From positions 62,001 through 126,000 of the forward strand of contig JACIYJ010000008.1 in NCBI GenBank assembly GCA_014360015.1: a stretch of DNA of 64,000 bases. The letters run 5' to 3'. The position numbers and the translations under genes were made by a program. Shown one piece after another: positions 17,698-25,694 of this stretch; the first letter of the stretch is position 1, and each line of letters opens with the position of its first letter. The notes below the pieces were generated by a model, which saw nothing but the letters and a program-made list of their open reading frames with translations, ran no database searches and was not told where the DNA came from. Source of the stretch: Candidatus Aminicenantota bacterium. Its GTDB lineage: Bacteria; Acidobacteriota; Aminicenantia; Aminicenantales; Saccharicenantaceae.

Positions 17698-18383
17698 TAT
17701 TTTTTCTCTTCCCTTTTCAAATCAACCTGACCGAGGAGGCGCTCTGTGGTCTTAAAATGTTTCTTGGCTACTTTTTCCAATATTCCCGAACCGTATTTTT
17801 CAACCAGCTTCAAACCGGCCACCTCCACTCGAGGCGAAGCTCCCTTAGGAAGTTCCAGGCCCACTTTTCTCGAGAGGCTTTTGAGTCTCAGCAGAAATTC
17901 GGCCCTGGCTAAAATCGAAGCAGCAGCCACAGCCAGGTCTTCTTCCGCACCTGTTCTTTGAACCAGGGTTATCTTTTTGCCTTTTTTGAGTAAAGCTTCT
18001 CTGACATAACTCTGGTCGCCGAACTGGTCAGTCAGGGCTTCGACACAATTGACTCTCTCCAGAATGTTTTCTATGGCCCTGGCATGACCCCAGGCTAAGA
18101 GGCGGTTAAGGTTCCGAAGGTTTTTATAAAGAGCGTTGTAGCGCTCAGGACCGATAGCTACCACCGAATAGATGTAGCCTTTTTTTAGAACACTGGCGAT
18201 TTCTATTACCCGGTTATCGGACAGCCTTTTACAATCTTTAACTCCCAATTCTTTCAAAACTTCTTCCTGACCTTCTGGCAGAAAAAACCCGGCAATGACT
18301 AAGGGTCCGAAGTAATCACCTTTTCCTGATTCGTCAGTGCCGATGTGTCCTTTTTCGGCGGGAAAAAGCTCTTCCTGTTCCAT
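17697..18383 (-). CDS. rnhC: Ribonuclease HIII-like protein lacking the N-terminal domain
   Basis: The enzyme cleaves the RNA strand of RNA-DNA hybrids. The HIII signature GTDESGKGDYFGPLV appears at residue 15, followed by KDCKRLSD, the third acidic site in LTDQFGDQSYV and DLAVAAASILARAEFL. The protein has only 228 residues. Typical RNase HIII has about 300 and carries an N-terminal TBP-like substrate-binding domain, absent here although there is room upstream. The start ATG at 18383 is preferred because AGGTGA lies five bases before it; a GTG three codons earlier is possible. Sequence motifs favour HIII over HII. Confidence 0.85.
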   Translation of the reverse strand: MEQEELFPAEKGHIGTDESGKGDYFGPLVIAGFFLPEGQEEVLKELGVKDCKRLSDNRVIEIASVLKKGYIYSVVAIGPERYNALYKNLRNLNRLLAWGHARAIENILERVNCVEALTDQFGDQSYVREALLKKGKKITLVQRTGAEEDLAVAAASILARAEFLLRLKSLSRKVGLELPKGASPRVEVAGLKLVEKYGSGILEKVAKKHFKTTERLLGQVDLKREEKK

Positions 18384-18439
18384 AGGCCTCACCTGCTTTT
18401 AAAATTTAAAATGAAGTCAGTTAATAAATCAGTTTATTT

Positions 18440-19939
18440 TTAGCACTTTCTTAAAAACTTATCTATAGCCTTAGCGGCCCGCCGGCCGTCACCCATAGCC
18501 AGAATGACTGTGGCTCCCCCGCGGACAGCATCCCCGCCAGCATACACACCTGGCAAGCTGCTGGCCATGGTTTCCGAATCAACTTCCACATTTCCCCATC
18601 TTCCGAGCTTAAGACCATCGACCTGCTTAACCAGAAGCGGGTTTGGACTCTGACCGATGGCTACCACCGCTAAGTCAACTTCCACTTCAAATTCAGAGCC
18701 GGGTACCGGCACCGGACGTGGCCGGCCAGAAGCATCAGGCTCGCCCAGAGTCAGCCTCTGCAAAACCATACCTCGCAGCCGGCCTTTTTCATCTCCAAGA
18801 AAACGCACCGGCACCGTCAGAAAATTAAAGACAACTCCTTCTTCTTCCGCATGCCTGATTTCTTCGACCCTGGCCGGCATTTCAGCTCTTGATCTGCGAT
18901 AATAAATCACGGCTTCTGCCGCTCCCAACCTTAAAGCTGTTCGCACGGCATCCATGGCCACATTTCCGCCGCCAATCACCGCTACTTTTCTGGCCGCTGG
19001 CGCCGGAGTGTCAAAATCAGGAAACCGGAAAGCCTTCATCAAATTGACTCTGGTCAGATATTCATTGGCTGAATAAACTCCGAGAAGGTTTTCTCCAGGG
19101 ATGTTCATAAACCCAGGAAGACCGGCTCCTGTTCCCAGAAAGAAAGCTGAATAACCAGCCTCTCTAAGGTCAGATGGGCTGGCTGTTTTTCCCACAATAA
19201 AATTGGTCTTTATCTCCACTCCCAGACTTCTGATGAAATTTATCTCCGAATGAAGAATCTCCCGCGGTAACCTGAATTCTGGAATTCCGTAGGCCAGGAC
19301 ACCGCCCGGAACATGCAGAGCTTCAAACACTGTAACCTGATAACCAAGACGGGCTAAATCAGCTGCCACAGTCAGGCCAGATGGACCTGACCCAACCACT
19401 GCAATTTTTCCCCGGCTTGAATTAACGCACCCGGGTTCAATGTTTAATTCTGAGCGCAAACTTAGATAATCAGCCACAAACCTTTCCAGATGTCCGATGG
19501 CTACCGGCTCTTTTCCAGCTTTAACCAGATTACAGTTTTTTTCGCACTGAACTTCCTGCGGACAAACCCGACCGCAGATGGCCGGAAGCCCGTTGGTCTC
19601 TCTGATTTTATCCAGAGCTTTATCTAGTTCTCCAGCTTCGATGTACTTAATAAAAGTCGGAATATCTATAGCCACAGGACAGCCGGCTACACAGCCAGGA
19701 TTTCCGCAATCCAGGCAGCGTTGAGCTTCTTCCTTCGCCATCTCTAAGGAATAACCCAGATTAACTTCGAGAAAATTTCTGATTCTCTGAGCCGGTGGCT
19801 GTTCAGGCATCTTATGCCGTGGAATGGTCAACCTTTTCTGGGCAGAAATTTCCCGGCGGAGATTTTTTCGCCAGTCTTTTTCTCTCTCTCGAGAAAGTCT
19901 TTCAGTCAGTCCTGGCTCAAAAAGTTCAGTTTTTTTCAT
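18440..19939 (-). CDS. nfnB: NfnL/GltD-like NADPH-dependent flavin oxidoreductase subunit
   Basis: A 499-residue relative of the small subunit of glutamate synthase, and of the large subunit of electron-bifurcating Nfn transhydrogenase. The N-terminal part binds two [4Fe-4S] clusters (CLDCGNPGCVAGCP and CGRVCPQEVQCEKNC). The FAD site is GSGPSGLTVAADLARLGY and the NADPH site is VIGGGNVAMDAVRTALRLG. The end has YAGGDAVRGGATVILAMGDG. It lies 10 bp after an NfnS-type gene, so it most likely forms the bifurcating FAD site that oxidises NADPH and reduces ferredoxin. A glutamate-synthase role is less likely because no gltB is present. Confidence 0.88.
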   Translation of the reverse strand: MKKTELFEPGLTERLSREREKDWRKNLRREISAQKRLTIPRHKMPEQPPAQRIRNFLEVNLGYSLEMAKEEAQRCLDCGNPGCVAGCPVAIDIPTFIKYIEAGELDKALDKIRETNGLPAICGRVCPQEVQCEKNCNLVKAGKEPVAIGHLERFVADYLSLRSELNIEPGCVNSSRGKIAVVGSGPSGLTVAADLARLGYQVTVFEALHVPGGVLAYGIPEFRLPREILHSEINFIRSLGVEIKTNFIVGKTASPSDLREAGYSAFFLGTGAGLPGFMNIPGENLLGVYSANEYLTRVNLMKAFRFPDFDTPAPAARKVAVIGGGNVAMDAVRTALRLGAAEAVIYYRRSRAEMPARVEEIRHAEEEGVVFNFLTVPVRFLGDEKGRLRGMVLQRLTLGEPDASGRPRPVPVPGSEFEVEVDLAVVAIGQSPNPLLVKQVDGLKLGRWGNVEVDSETMASSLPGVYAGGDAVRGGATVILAMGDGRRAAKAIDKFLRKC

Positions 19940-19949
19940 TTCTTAAAGT

Positions 19950-20789
19950 TTACTCCTGACTGTCCAGTTTTTTTACCAGATGGACCAGCGCCAGTTCTTC
20001 CTGACTCAAAAAAGCTTTCCTCCGGCTAAAATATTCCTGCCAGTCAACTCCATGACCGTCAAACTCCGGACCGTCGACGCAGGCAAAATAGGTCTTTCCA
20101 TGAACTGTCACCCGGCAGGCTCCACACATTCCGGTTCCATCCACCATGAGTGGATTCAGGTTAACCCTGGTTTTAAGTCCGATCTTTCTGGTTATTTCAG
20201 AAACAGTGAACAGTAGATAACTGCAGCCCATGACCACTACTCGTGACAGCTGAGGCTTCCAGCTCTTAAGACCAAGGATGATCTCCTCCAGGTCTTTATC
20301 CGAGCTGAAACAATCAGCCCGAAAAGCTGTCAGAAACTCATCGGTTACTTTTCTAATCCTGTTTTCCCAATAAATGTAGGCCCGGCTCCTGGCTTCAGCT
20401 AAGAATAGAATCTGGTTTCCTCTTTCTTTAAGCTCTCTGGCCAGAGGGTAAAGTCCGGCTAATCCATAGCAACCGCCTACCAGCAGGACCTGACCGAAAT
20501 CAACAACCTCAGCCGGACGCCCGAGTGGTCCGGCCACTCCTTCCAGAAAATCACCGGTCTTAAAACCGGCCAGCTTTCTGGTGCTAACCCCAAGGTTCAT
20601 AAACACCAGATCAATGGTTCCTTTACTCTTATCCCAATCGGCGACGTTAAGAGGAATGCGTTCCCCTTTTTCATCAGGAATAACCATGACAAATTGTCCT
20701 GGCCGGGCTGAAGAGGCAATTTCTGGAGCTTCTACCACCAGATGGAAAATGTTTGGAACTAAGCGTTCGTTGAGAATGATTCTATTCAT
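19950..20789 (-). CDS. nfnA: NfnS-type ferredoxin:NAD(P) reductase subunit (SudB/DHOD-electron-transfer-like)
   Basis: A 279-residue flavoprotein with a FAD-binding N-terminal half, an NAD-binding motif VLLVGGCYGLAGLYPLARELK and a C-terminal [2Fe-2S] site VDGTGMCGACRVTVHG followed by YFACVDGPEFDGHGVDW. The Asp followed by three Cys in this pattern is the ligand set of NfnA/NfnS, in which one Asp replaces a Cys. It overlaps the end of the NuoG-like gene by 8 bp and precedes nfnB by 10 bp, so all are made together. It is probably the NAD(H)-linked subunit of a bifurcating transhydrogenase. Confidence 0.88.
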   Translation of the reverse strand: MNRIILNERLVPNIFHLVVEAPEIASSARPGQFVMVIPDEKGERIPLNVADWDKSKGTIDLVFMNLGVSTRKLAGFKTGDFLEGVAGPLGRPAEVVDFGQVLLVGGCYGLAGLYPLARELKERGNQILFLAEARSRAYIYWENRIRKVTDEFLTAFRADCFSSDKDLEEIILGLKSWKPQLSRVVVMGCSYLLFTVSEITRKIGLKTRVNLNPLMVDGTGMCGACRVTVHGKTYFACVDGPEFDGHGVDWQEYFSRRKAFLSQEELALVHLVKKLDSQE

Positions 20790-23286
20790 TTTCGGCTCTC
20801 AAACGTCCTCTTAAAATACCCTTTAAGTAAAAATCAAGCCACATCGGGTTGGTTAATACCGGCTTTATCACCGCAGTCCCTATTTTAATTCCATAATCTA
20901 TTCTTACTGCCGCTGCCAACCGGCCAGATTCTGTTTCGATTTGAACCCTGCTGCCATTTTTAAATCCATGCCTTTCCGCATCTGCTGGATTCAGCCAGAG
21001 CCAGTCTGGATTCTGGATTCGCTTGAAACCAGGAACCACCTCAGATAGAATCAACCCGCTGTAAGAATATAAATCTTGGTCAACAACAATCATGAATTCT
21101 TCACCCAGGGGTTTTTCTCTGGCCTGAGCTGAAGAAACAACCTGTCTCAAATCATCCTCAATCTCCAGATATCGCCAATGATCTTTTTTGCTGTTCGTCT
21201 TATCTGGCAAAAGCGTTGTCTGAAGAAAATCAACTTCAGGCAAGGTAAGTTTAATTCCCAGCCTCGAACCAAGCTTAAGGAAAACCTGGAGGCCAGATAG
21301 AGAATTTTCTGAAAACTTTATTTGCGGCAAACTCTTTTTAATTTTGCCTTCAAAATCAACCAGACTACCCGAGCTTTCAAGACTGCTGGCTATTGGCAGA
21401 AAGACGTCAGACTGAGCGGCTAAGGGAGTCTCAAAGACATTCAGAACTACCAGAAACTCAGGCTTCACCGCAAGCGGCAGGTCTCCAAGAACAAAGACGG
21501 CCCGGATTTTTTTATCCCTGATTCTCTGTTCAAAAGCCGTTAAATCAGAAAGAACCTGAACCGGATACTGACTGGCTAATCTGCTGGCAAAGATTTCATT
21601 TATTCTTGAAGTGACCGGAAAAACTTCAGCTTCAAGCTTAAGGGCTAAGTTCCAGACAGCCCACAGATTTCTTCTCCAGGTTTCCTGCCTCAGAAATCTC
21701 TGGCCGAAGATAATGGCTGAGGGCTTACTATCAACAAGCAAGCCAGCCGCTTTTTCCAGGTCAGCCAGTTTAACTCCACTCACTTCAGCCAGAATTTCTC
21801 CAGAAATCTGGTTTAATTTTTCGACAATTTGATCTAATCCGGAATAAAAACTGAAGCCGGTACTTTTTTCCAGCAAAAGCTTTAAGAGAGCAAGGAGAGT
21901 AAGATACTCCCGACCGGGCTCGCCCTTTAACCTGACCGCCGCCGACCTCTCTATTTTATTCAATCCTGAATCTAAAACCACCAGCCTAGCCCCGCTTCTA
22001 AGCCACCTGTTAAGTTCAAGCCAGAAAGTCGTAGCTTCAGATTTCAGGTCAGAATCAAGCACCAGATAAGACCTGAATTCAGAAAGGCGGTCGGGATTTA
22101 TCCGCCGATTAAATTTAACCTGGTTTTCTTTCTCAAACTCATCTATTCTTTTAAGAAAAATTTCCGGATAGAACCAGAAGAAATTCTTCACTCCAAGTTT
22201 CTGCCCGATTTCCAGAAAAGCTAAGAGGTTTTCAATATGAGTCTGCTCGTTAAAAACAAAAGCTATTTCTTCCGGACTAAAAGCTTCCAAGTTTTTGACT
22301 ACTGACTCCAGGGCTTCATCCCAGCTGGTTTCAACCGGAAAACCATTGCTTCTGATTGTAGGCTTAAAAATTCTTTTAAGCTCCGTCAGCAATTCTCTAA
22401 GACCAAATCGTCCCCGGGCACAGCCAGACATAAAAGCCGGTCTTTTATCTGCCGCTGGTAAAATTCTTCGAATCGCTCCATTTTCCATAATTTCCGCTTC
22501 CAGCTCGCAGCCACAGCTACAGAGAGGGCAGATTAATTTTTGACGACTGAGATTTTTTCCTTTAGCCGCTACCAATCCTTTTTCGGTAAAGGCAGCCGTT
22601 GGACAGACATCCACACAGGCCCCACAAAAACTGCAATCAGCTTTGACCAGAGTTCGGTCATAAAATGTCCCGATAACTGTCTTTGTGCCTCGATTGACAA
22701 AGCTCAGCACCCCCTCTCCCCTAATTTCTCCGCAAACCCGGACGCAGCGGCCGCAGAGAATGCAGAGGTTCGGGTTATAGCTAATAAACGGGTCTTTCTG
22801 CCAGAGTGGCCATCCTTTATCTTCAAATTCATAGCTCACTTTTTCTATTTTTAAATACTCGGCCACCCGCTGAAGCTCACAGTTTCCATCCTTAGGACAG
22901 AAAATGCAGCCGCCAGGTTCCAGAGCCTTAGCCATGGTGACCTTGAGCTCATTGCAGATTGGTTTTTCTGAACACAGCAAACAGAAATAGGGATGTTCAC
23001 TCAGGATAAGCTCGAAAATTGAACGCCTGAGACTCTCCAGCTCTTCTGATGAAGTTATAACTTCCATCCCTTCTTCAACTAAGGTCTGACAGGCCGGAGA
23101 CCAGAATGGCCGACCTTTGATTTCTATCAGACACAGACGGCAACTGGCAAAAGCGGGCAATCCTTCGAGCTCACAGAGAGAAGGAATGTAGAGGCCATTT
23201 TTCCGGGCGCATTCGAGGACAGTCATCCCCGGCTCAGCTTCAACCAGCCGCTCGTTTATTTTGAGTCTTATTCGGCCAAAACTCAT
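20782..23286 (-). CDS. NuoG-like multi-cluster iron-sulfur subunit with non-catalytic molybdopterin-enzyme fold
   Basis: An 834-residue protein. In order: a [2Fe-2S] ferredoxin domain (PSLC, ASCRLC, SPAC; residues 1-80), HPYFCLLCSEKPIC, a second CIFCPKDGNCELQ, two [4Fe-4S] motifs (CILCGRCVRVC and CSFCGACVDVC), and the molybdopterin-type cluster CPLCSCGC with GCARGRFG. A long molybdopterin-oxidoreductase-like region ends in a dinucleotide-binding-like domain. No cysteine occurs after GCARGRFG, so the Cys/Sec that binds Mo or W in formate dehydrogenases is missing, as in NuoG. No [FeFe] H-cluster motif is present. The ATG at 23286 is used; an adjoining TTG is possible. Likely an electron wire between the NuoF-like and Nfn subunits. 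Confidence 0.85.
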   Translation of the reverse strand: MSFGRIRLKINERLVEAEPGMTVLECARKNGLYIPSLCELEGLPAFASCRLCLIEIKGRPFWSPACQTLVEEGMEVITSSEELESLRRSIFELILSEHPYFCLLCSEKPICNELKVTMAKALEPGGCIFCPKDGNCELQRVAEYLKIEKVSYEFEDKGWPLWQKDPFISYNPNLCILCGRCVRVCGEIRGEGVLSFVNRGTKTVIGTFYDRTLVKADCSFCGACVDVCPTAAFTEKGLVAAKGKNLSRQKLICPLCSCGCELEAEIMENGAIRRILPAADKRPAFMSGCARGRFGLRELLTELKRIFKPTIRSNGFPVETSWDEALESVVKNLEAFSPEEIAFVFNEQTHIENLLAFLEIGQKLGVKNFFWFYPEIFLKRIDEFEKENQVKFNRRINPDRLSEFRSYLVLDSDLKSEATTFWLELNRWLRSGARLVVLDSGLNKIERSAAVRLKGEPGREYLTLLALLKLLLEKSTGFSFYSGLDQIVEKLNQISGEILAEVSGVKLADLEKAAGLLVDSKPSAIIFGQRFLRQETWRRNLWAVWNLALKLEAEVFPVTSRINEIFASRLASQYPVQVLSDLTAFEQRIRDKKIRAVFVLGDLPLAVKPEFLVVLNVFETPLAAQSDVFLPIASSLESSGSLVDFEGKIKKSLPQIKFSENSLSGLQVFLKLGSRLGIKLTLPEVDFLQTTLLPDKTNSKKDHWRYLEIEDDLRQVVSSAQAREKPLGEEFMIVVDQDLYSYSGLILSEVVPGFKRIQNPDWLWLNPADAERHGFKNGSRVQIETESGRLAAAVRIDYGIKIGTAVIKPVLTNPMWLDFYLKGILRGRLRAENE

Positions 23287-23289
23287 CAA

Positions 23290-25200
23290 TTAATTTCCTC
23301 CAGGTCTTTTATCATCGTTCTGCTCCAAACTTTTCCAACTGACCTTCCTGATGGCCGAAAACTGGGGCGGACAGGTGGAATAGCAGACACCGCATCTGGT
23401 ACACAATTCCTGATTAATCACCGGGGCTCCATCGGTTCCAACCCGGATAGCTCCATACGGACAGGCCTTAAGGCAGAGCTGGCAGTTAGCGCATTTTTCC
23501 GGTTCGATTTCATAGGCAATGAGCTTTTGACAGACTAAAGCCGGACATTCTTTATCTACAATATGCTTTTCAAACTCAGCCCGAAAATAGCCCAGAGCAC
23601 TGAGAACGGGATTGGCGGCCGTCCGTCCTAAACCGCATAGAGAACCTTTCTGCATAGTCCAGCCAAGCTTCTCCAGCCGCTCAAGGTCAGAAATCTCACC
23701 TTCTCCGCTTGAAATCTTTTTCAGAATTCTGACCATCTGCCTGGTTCCAATCCGGCAGACCGCGCATTTCCCGCAGGATTCCAGACTGGCAAAGTTGAGA
23801 AAATAAAGAGCCATGTCCACTAAGCAGGTGCTCTCATCCAGGACAATCATTCCCCCGGAACCTATAATCGACCCGGCCTGGTTCAGCGATTCATAATCAA
23901 CTGGAAGATTAAACATGCTGGCCGGGATACATCCGCCTGAAGGACCTCCGGTCTGAACAGCCTTAATTTTTTTCCCGTTTTTTGGTCCACCCCCAACTTC
24001 ATTGATAACTTCGCCGAGGGTAAGACCAAAAGGCACTTCAACCAGCCCGGTGTAGCGAACCTGTCCAACTAAGGAAAAAATCTTTGTCCCCTTGCTCTTT
24101 TCAGTGCCGACTCTGGAAAACCAGGTCGGGCCCTGACGGATAATCAAGGGAACATTAGCCCAGGTTTCGACATTGTTAATTACTGTCGGCTTTTCCCAGA
24201 GTCCACGGACGACCGGAAATGGAGGCCTCTGCCGGGGAAAAGCTCTTCGGCCCTCGATGGAAGCAATCAGAGCGGTTTCTTCCCCTGAAACAAAAGCTCC
24301 AGCTCCCCTGACCAACTCCAAGTCAAAAGAAAAACCGCTTCCCAGAATATCCTCTCCAAGAAAACCTGCTTCTCTGGCTTTTTCTATCGCCTGTTCCACC
24401 CTTTCGATGGCCAAAGGATACTCCTGCCTGATGTAAACAAAGCCCTTTTCCGCCCCAACCGCATAAGCACCGATGATCATACCTTCAACTACACTGAATG
24501 GATTGCTTTCCAGAAGGCCTCGGTCCATGTAGGCACCGGGGTCGCCTTCATCACCGTTGCAGATTAAATATCTTTTATCAGCCTTAGCTTCTCGAGCCAG
24601 ACGCCATTTGAGTCCGGTGGGAAAGCCAGCCCCGCCCCGTCCTCGAAGACCAGAGGCTGAAATTATATTGAGGATTTCCTCAGGTTTATTACTGCTTAAA
24701 ACTGACCCCAGAGCTTTAAAGCCCTCATGACGAAAATAATCATCAAGGCTGGTCGGGTCAAGGTCAAGATGGAAGTCCATCAGCCAGCGGAGCTGCTTGC
24801 GGTAAAAAGGTAATTCATCCACTGTCAGATAAACCTTCTGATTGGCTTCATCTTTGAAAGCCAGCTCCGGAATCATTTTTCCTTCTAATATAGTTTCTTC
24901 CACTATTAGCGGAACATGTTCGGGTCTGAGATTGGGATAAAAGTATTTTTCTGGAAAGATGATGGCATCTGGCTCGAACTGACAGAATCCATGACAGCCG
25001 GTCAACTTGAGCTTAACTTTTTCATTGAGCCCGAATTCTTTAATAGATTTTTCGAAGGCTGAAGCAATTTTTAAAGCCCCAGAAGCCCGTCCGCAGCTAG
25101 CTGAGGAAATACTGATCAGCCGAGGGAAGCCTGAAGCAGACTGCAGGCTTCTTCGGTATTCTTCAAGTTCCTTTACCGATTTAAAACGAACCTGGCTCAT
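23290..25200 (-). CDS. NuoF/HydB-like NADH-binding flavoprotein subunit
   Basis: A 636-residue fusion typical of HydB and related bifurcating enzymes. An N-terminal thioredoxin-like [2Fe-2S] domain has SASCGRASG and TGCHGFCQFEP. The NuoF core has GLRGRGGAGFPTGLKW for NADH, NGDEGDPGAYMDR for FMN and SCGKCAVCRIGTRQM for a [4Fe-4S] cluster. A C-terminal ferredoxin domain with two clusters follows (CANCQLCLKACPYG and CTRCGVCYSTCPPQ). It would accept or donate electrons from NAD(H) at FMN. Its stop codon lies almost directly before the NuoG-like start, and the NuoE-like gene ends 5 bp upstream. Confidence 0.92.
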   Translation of the reverse strand: MSQVRFKSVKELEEYRRSLQSASGFPRLISISSASCGRASGALKIASAFEKSIKEFGLNEKVKLKLTGCHGFCQFEPDAIIFPEKYFYPNLRPEHVPLIVEETILEGKMIPELAFKDEANQKVYLTVDELPFYRKQLRWLMDFHLDLDPTSLDDYFRHEGFKALGSVLSSNKPEEILNIISASGLRGRGGAGFPTGLKWRLAREAKADKRYLICNGDEGDPGAYMDRGLLESNPFSVVEGMIIGAYAVGAEKGFVYIRQEYPLAIERVEQAIEKAREAGFLGEDILGSGFSFDLELVRGAGAFVSGEETALIASIEGRRAFPRQRPPFPVVRGLWEKPTVINNVETWANVPLIIRQGPTWFSRVGTEKSKGTKIFSLVGQVRYTGLVEVPFGLTLGEVINEVGGGPKNGKKIKAVQTGGPSGGCIPASMFNLPVDYESLNQAGSIIGSGGMIVLDESTCLVDMALYFLNFASLESCGKCAVCRIGTRQMVRILKKISSGEGEISDLERLEKLGWTMQKGSLCGLGRTAANPVLSALGYFRAEFEKHIVDKECPALVCQKLIAYEIEPEKCANCQLCLKACPYGAIRVGTDGAPVINQELCTRCGVCYSTCPPQFSAIRKVSWKSLEQNDDKRPGGN

Positions 25201-25205
25201 TATAT

Positions 25206-25694
25206 TTACTCTCTCTTTTCACTTTCCCCGGTCAATTTTTCAGCAATTCTTTTCACCTCTTTAAGATCAACCTTAGCCTGAAGCTGGCCGTCCACTACCA
25301 CCACCGGTCCTATAGCGCAGCAGCCCAGACAATTGACCGGCTTTAATAAAACATTCTTTTCTAAATTCTCTTCTCCCGGTTTTACCCCAAGCCATCTGGA
25401 AAATTCTTCCATTATGGCACCTGATCCCCGCACATGACAGGCTGTTCCCTGGCAGACCACAATTTCATGCTGGCAGTGGGGTTTCAAGCTGAATGCTGAA
25501 TAAAAAGTCACCACTCCAAATATTTCTGAAGGCGAGACAGAAAAATGTCTGGCAGCTGCGGGCAGGATTTCTTCCGGGATATAGCCTGTGGCCTGCTGAA
25601 CAAGATGCAGAAAATGAACGAGATACCTTCTTTCTCCCGGCAAAGTCTGTAGTATCTTTTCTACTATGCTTATCTTATTTCCCAGATTCTTCAT
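25206..25694 (-). CDS. NuoE/HydC-like [2Fe-2S] subunit
   Basis: A 162-residue thioredoxin-like ferredoxin subunit. It shows LVHFLHLVQQATGYIPEE, FGVVTFYSAFSLKP and the four-Cys [2Fe-2S] set CQGTACHVRG and NCLGCCAIGPVV, the standard NuoE layout. It pairs with the NuoF-like subunit encoded 5 bp downstream. Its start codon overlaps the stop of the upstream amidohydrolase (ATGA), so that gene belongs to the same transcript. Confidence 0.93.
   Translation of the reverse strand: MKNLGNKISIVEKILQTLPGERRYLVHFLHLVQQATGYIPEEILPAAARHFSVSPSEIFGVVTFYSAFSLKPHCQHEIVVCQGTACHVRGSGAIMEEFSRWLGVKPGEENLEKNVLLKPVNCLGCCAIGPVVVVDGQLQAKVDLKEVKRIAEKLTGESEKRE

Noticed and set aside
20782..25694. [FeFe]-hydrogenase or formate dehydrogenase complex
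   Set aside because: No H-cluster motifs and no Cys/Sec ligand in the NuoG-like subunit.
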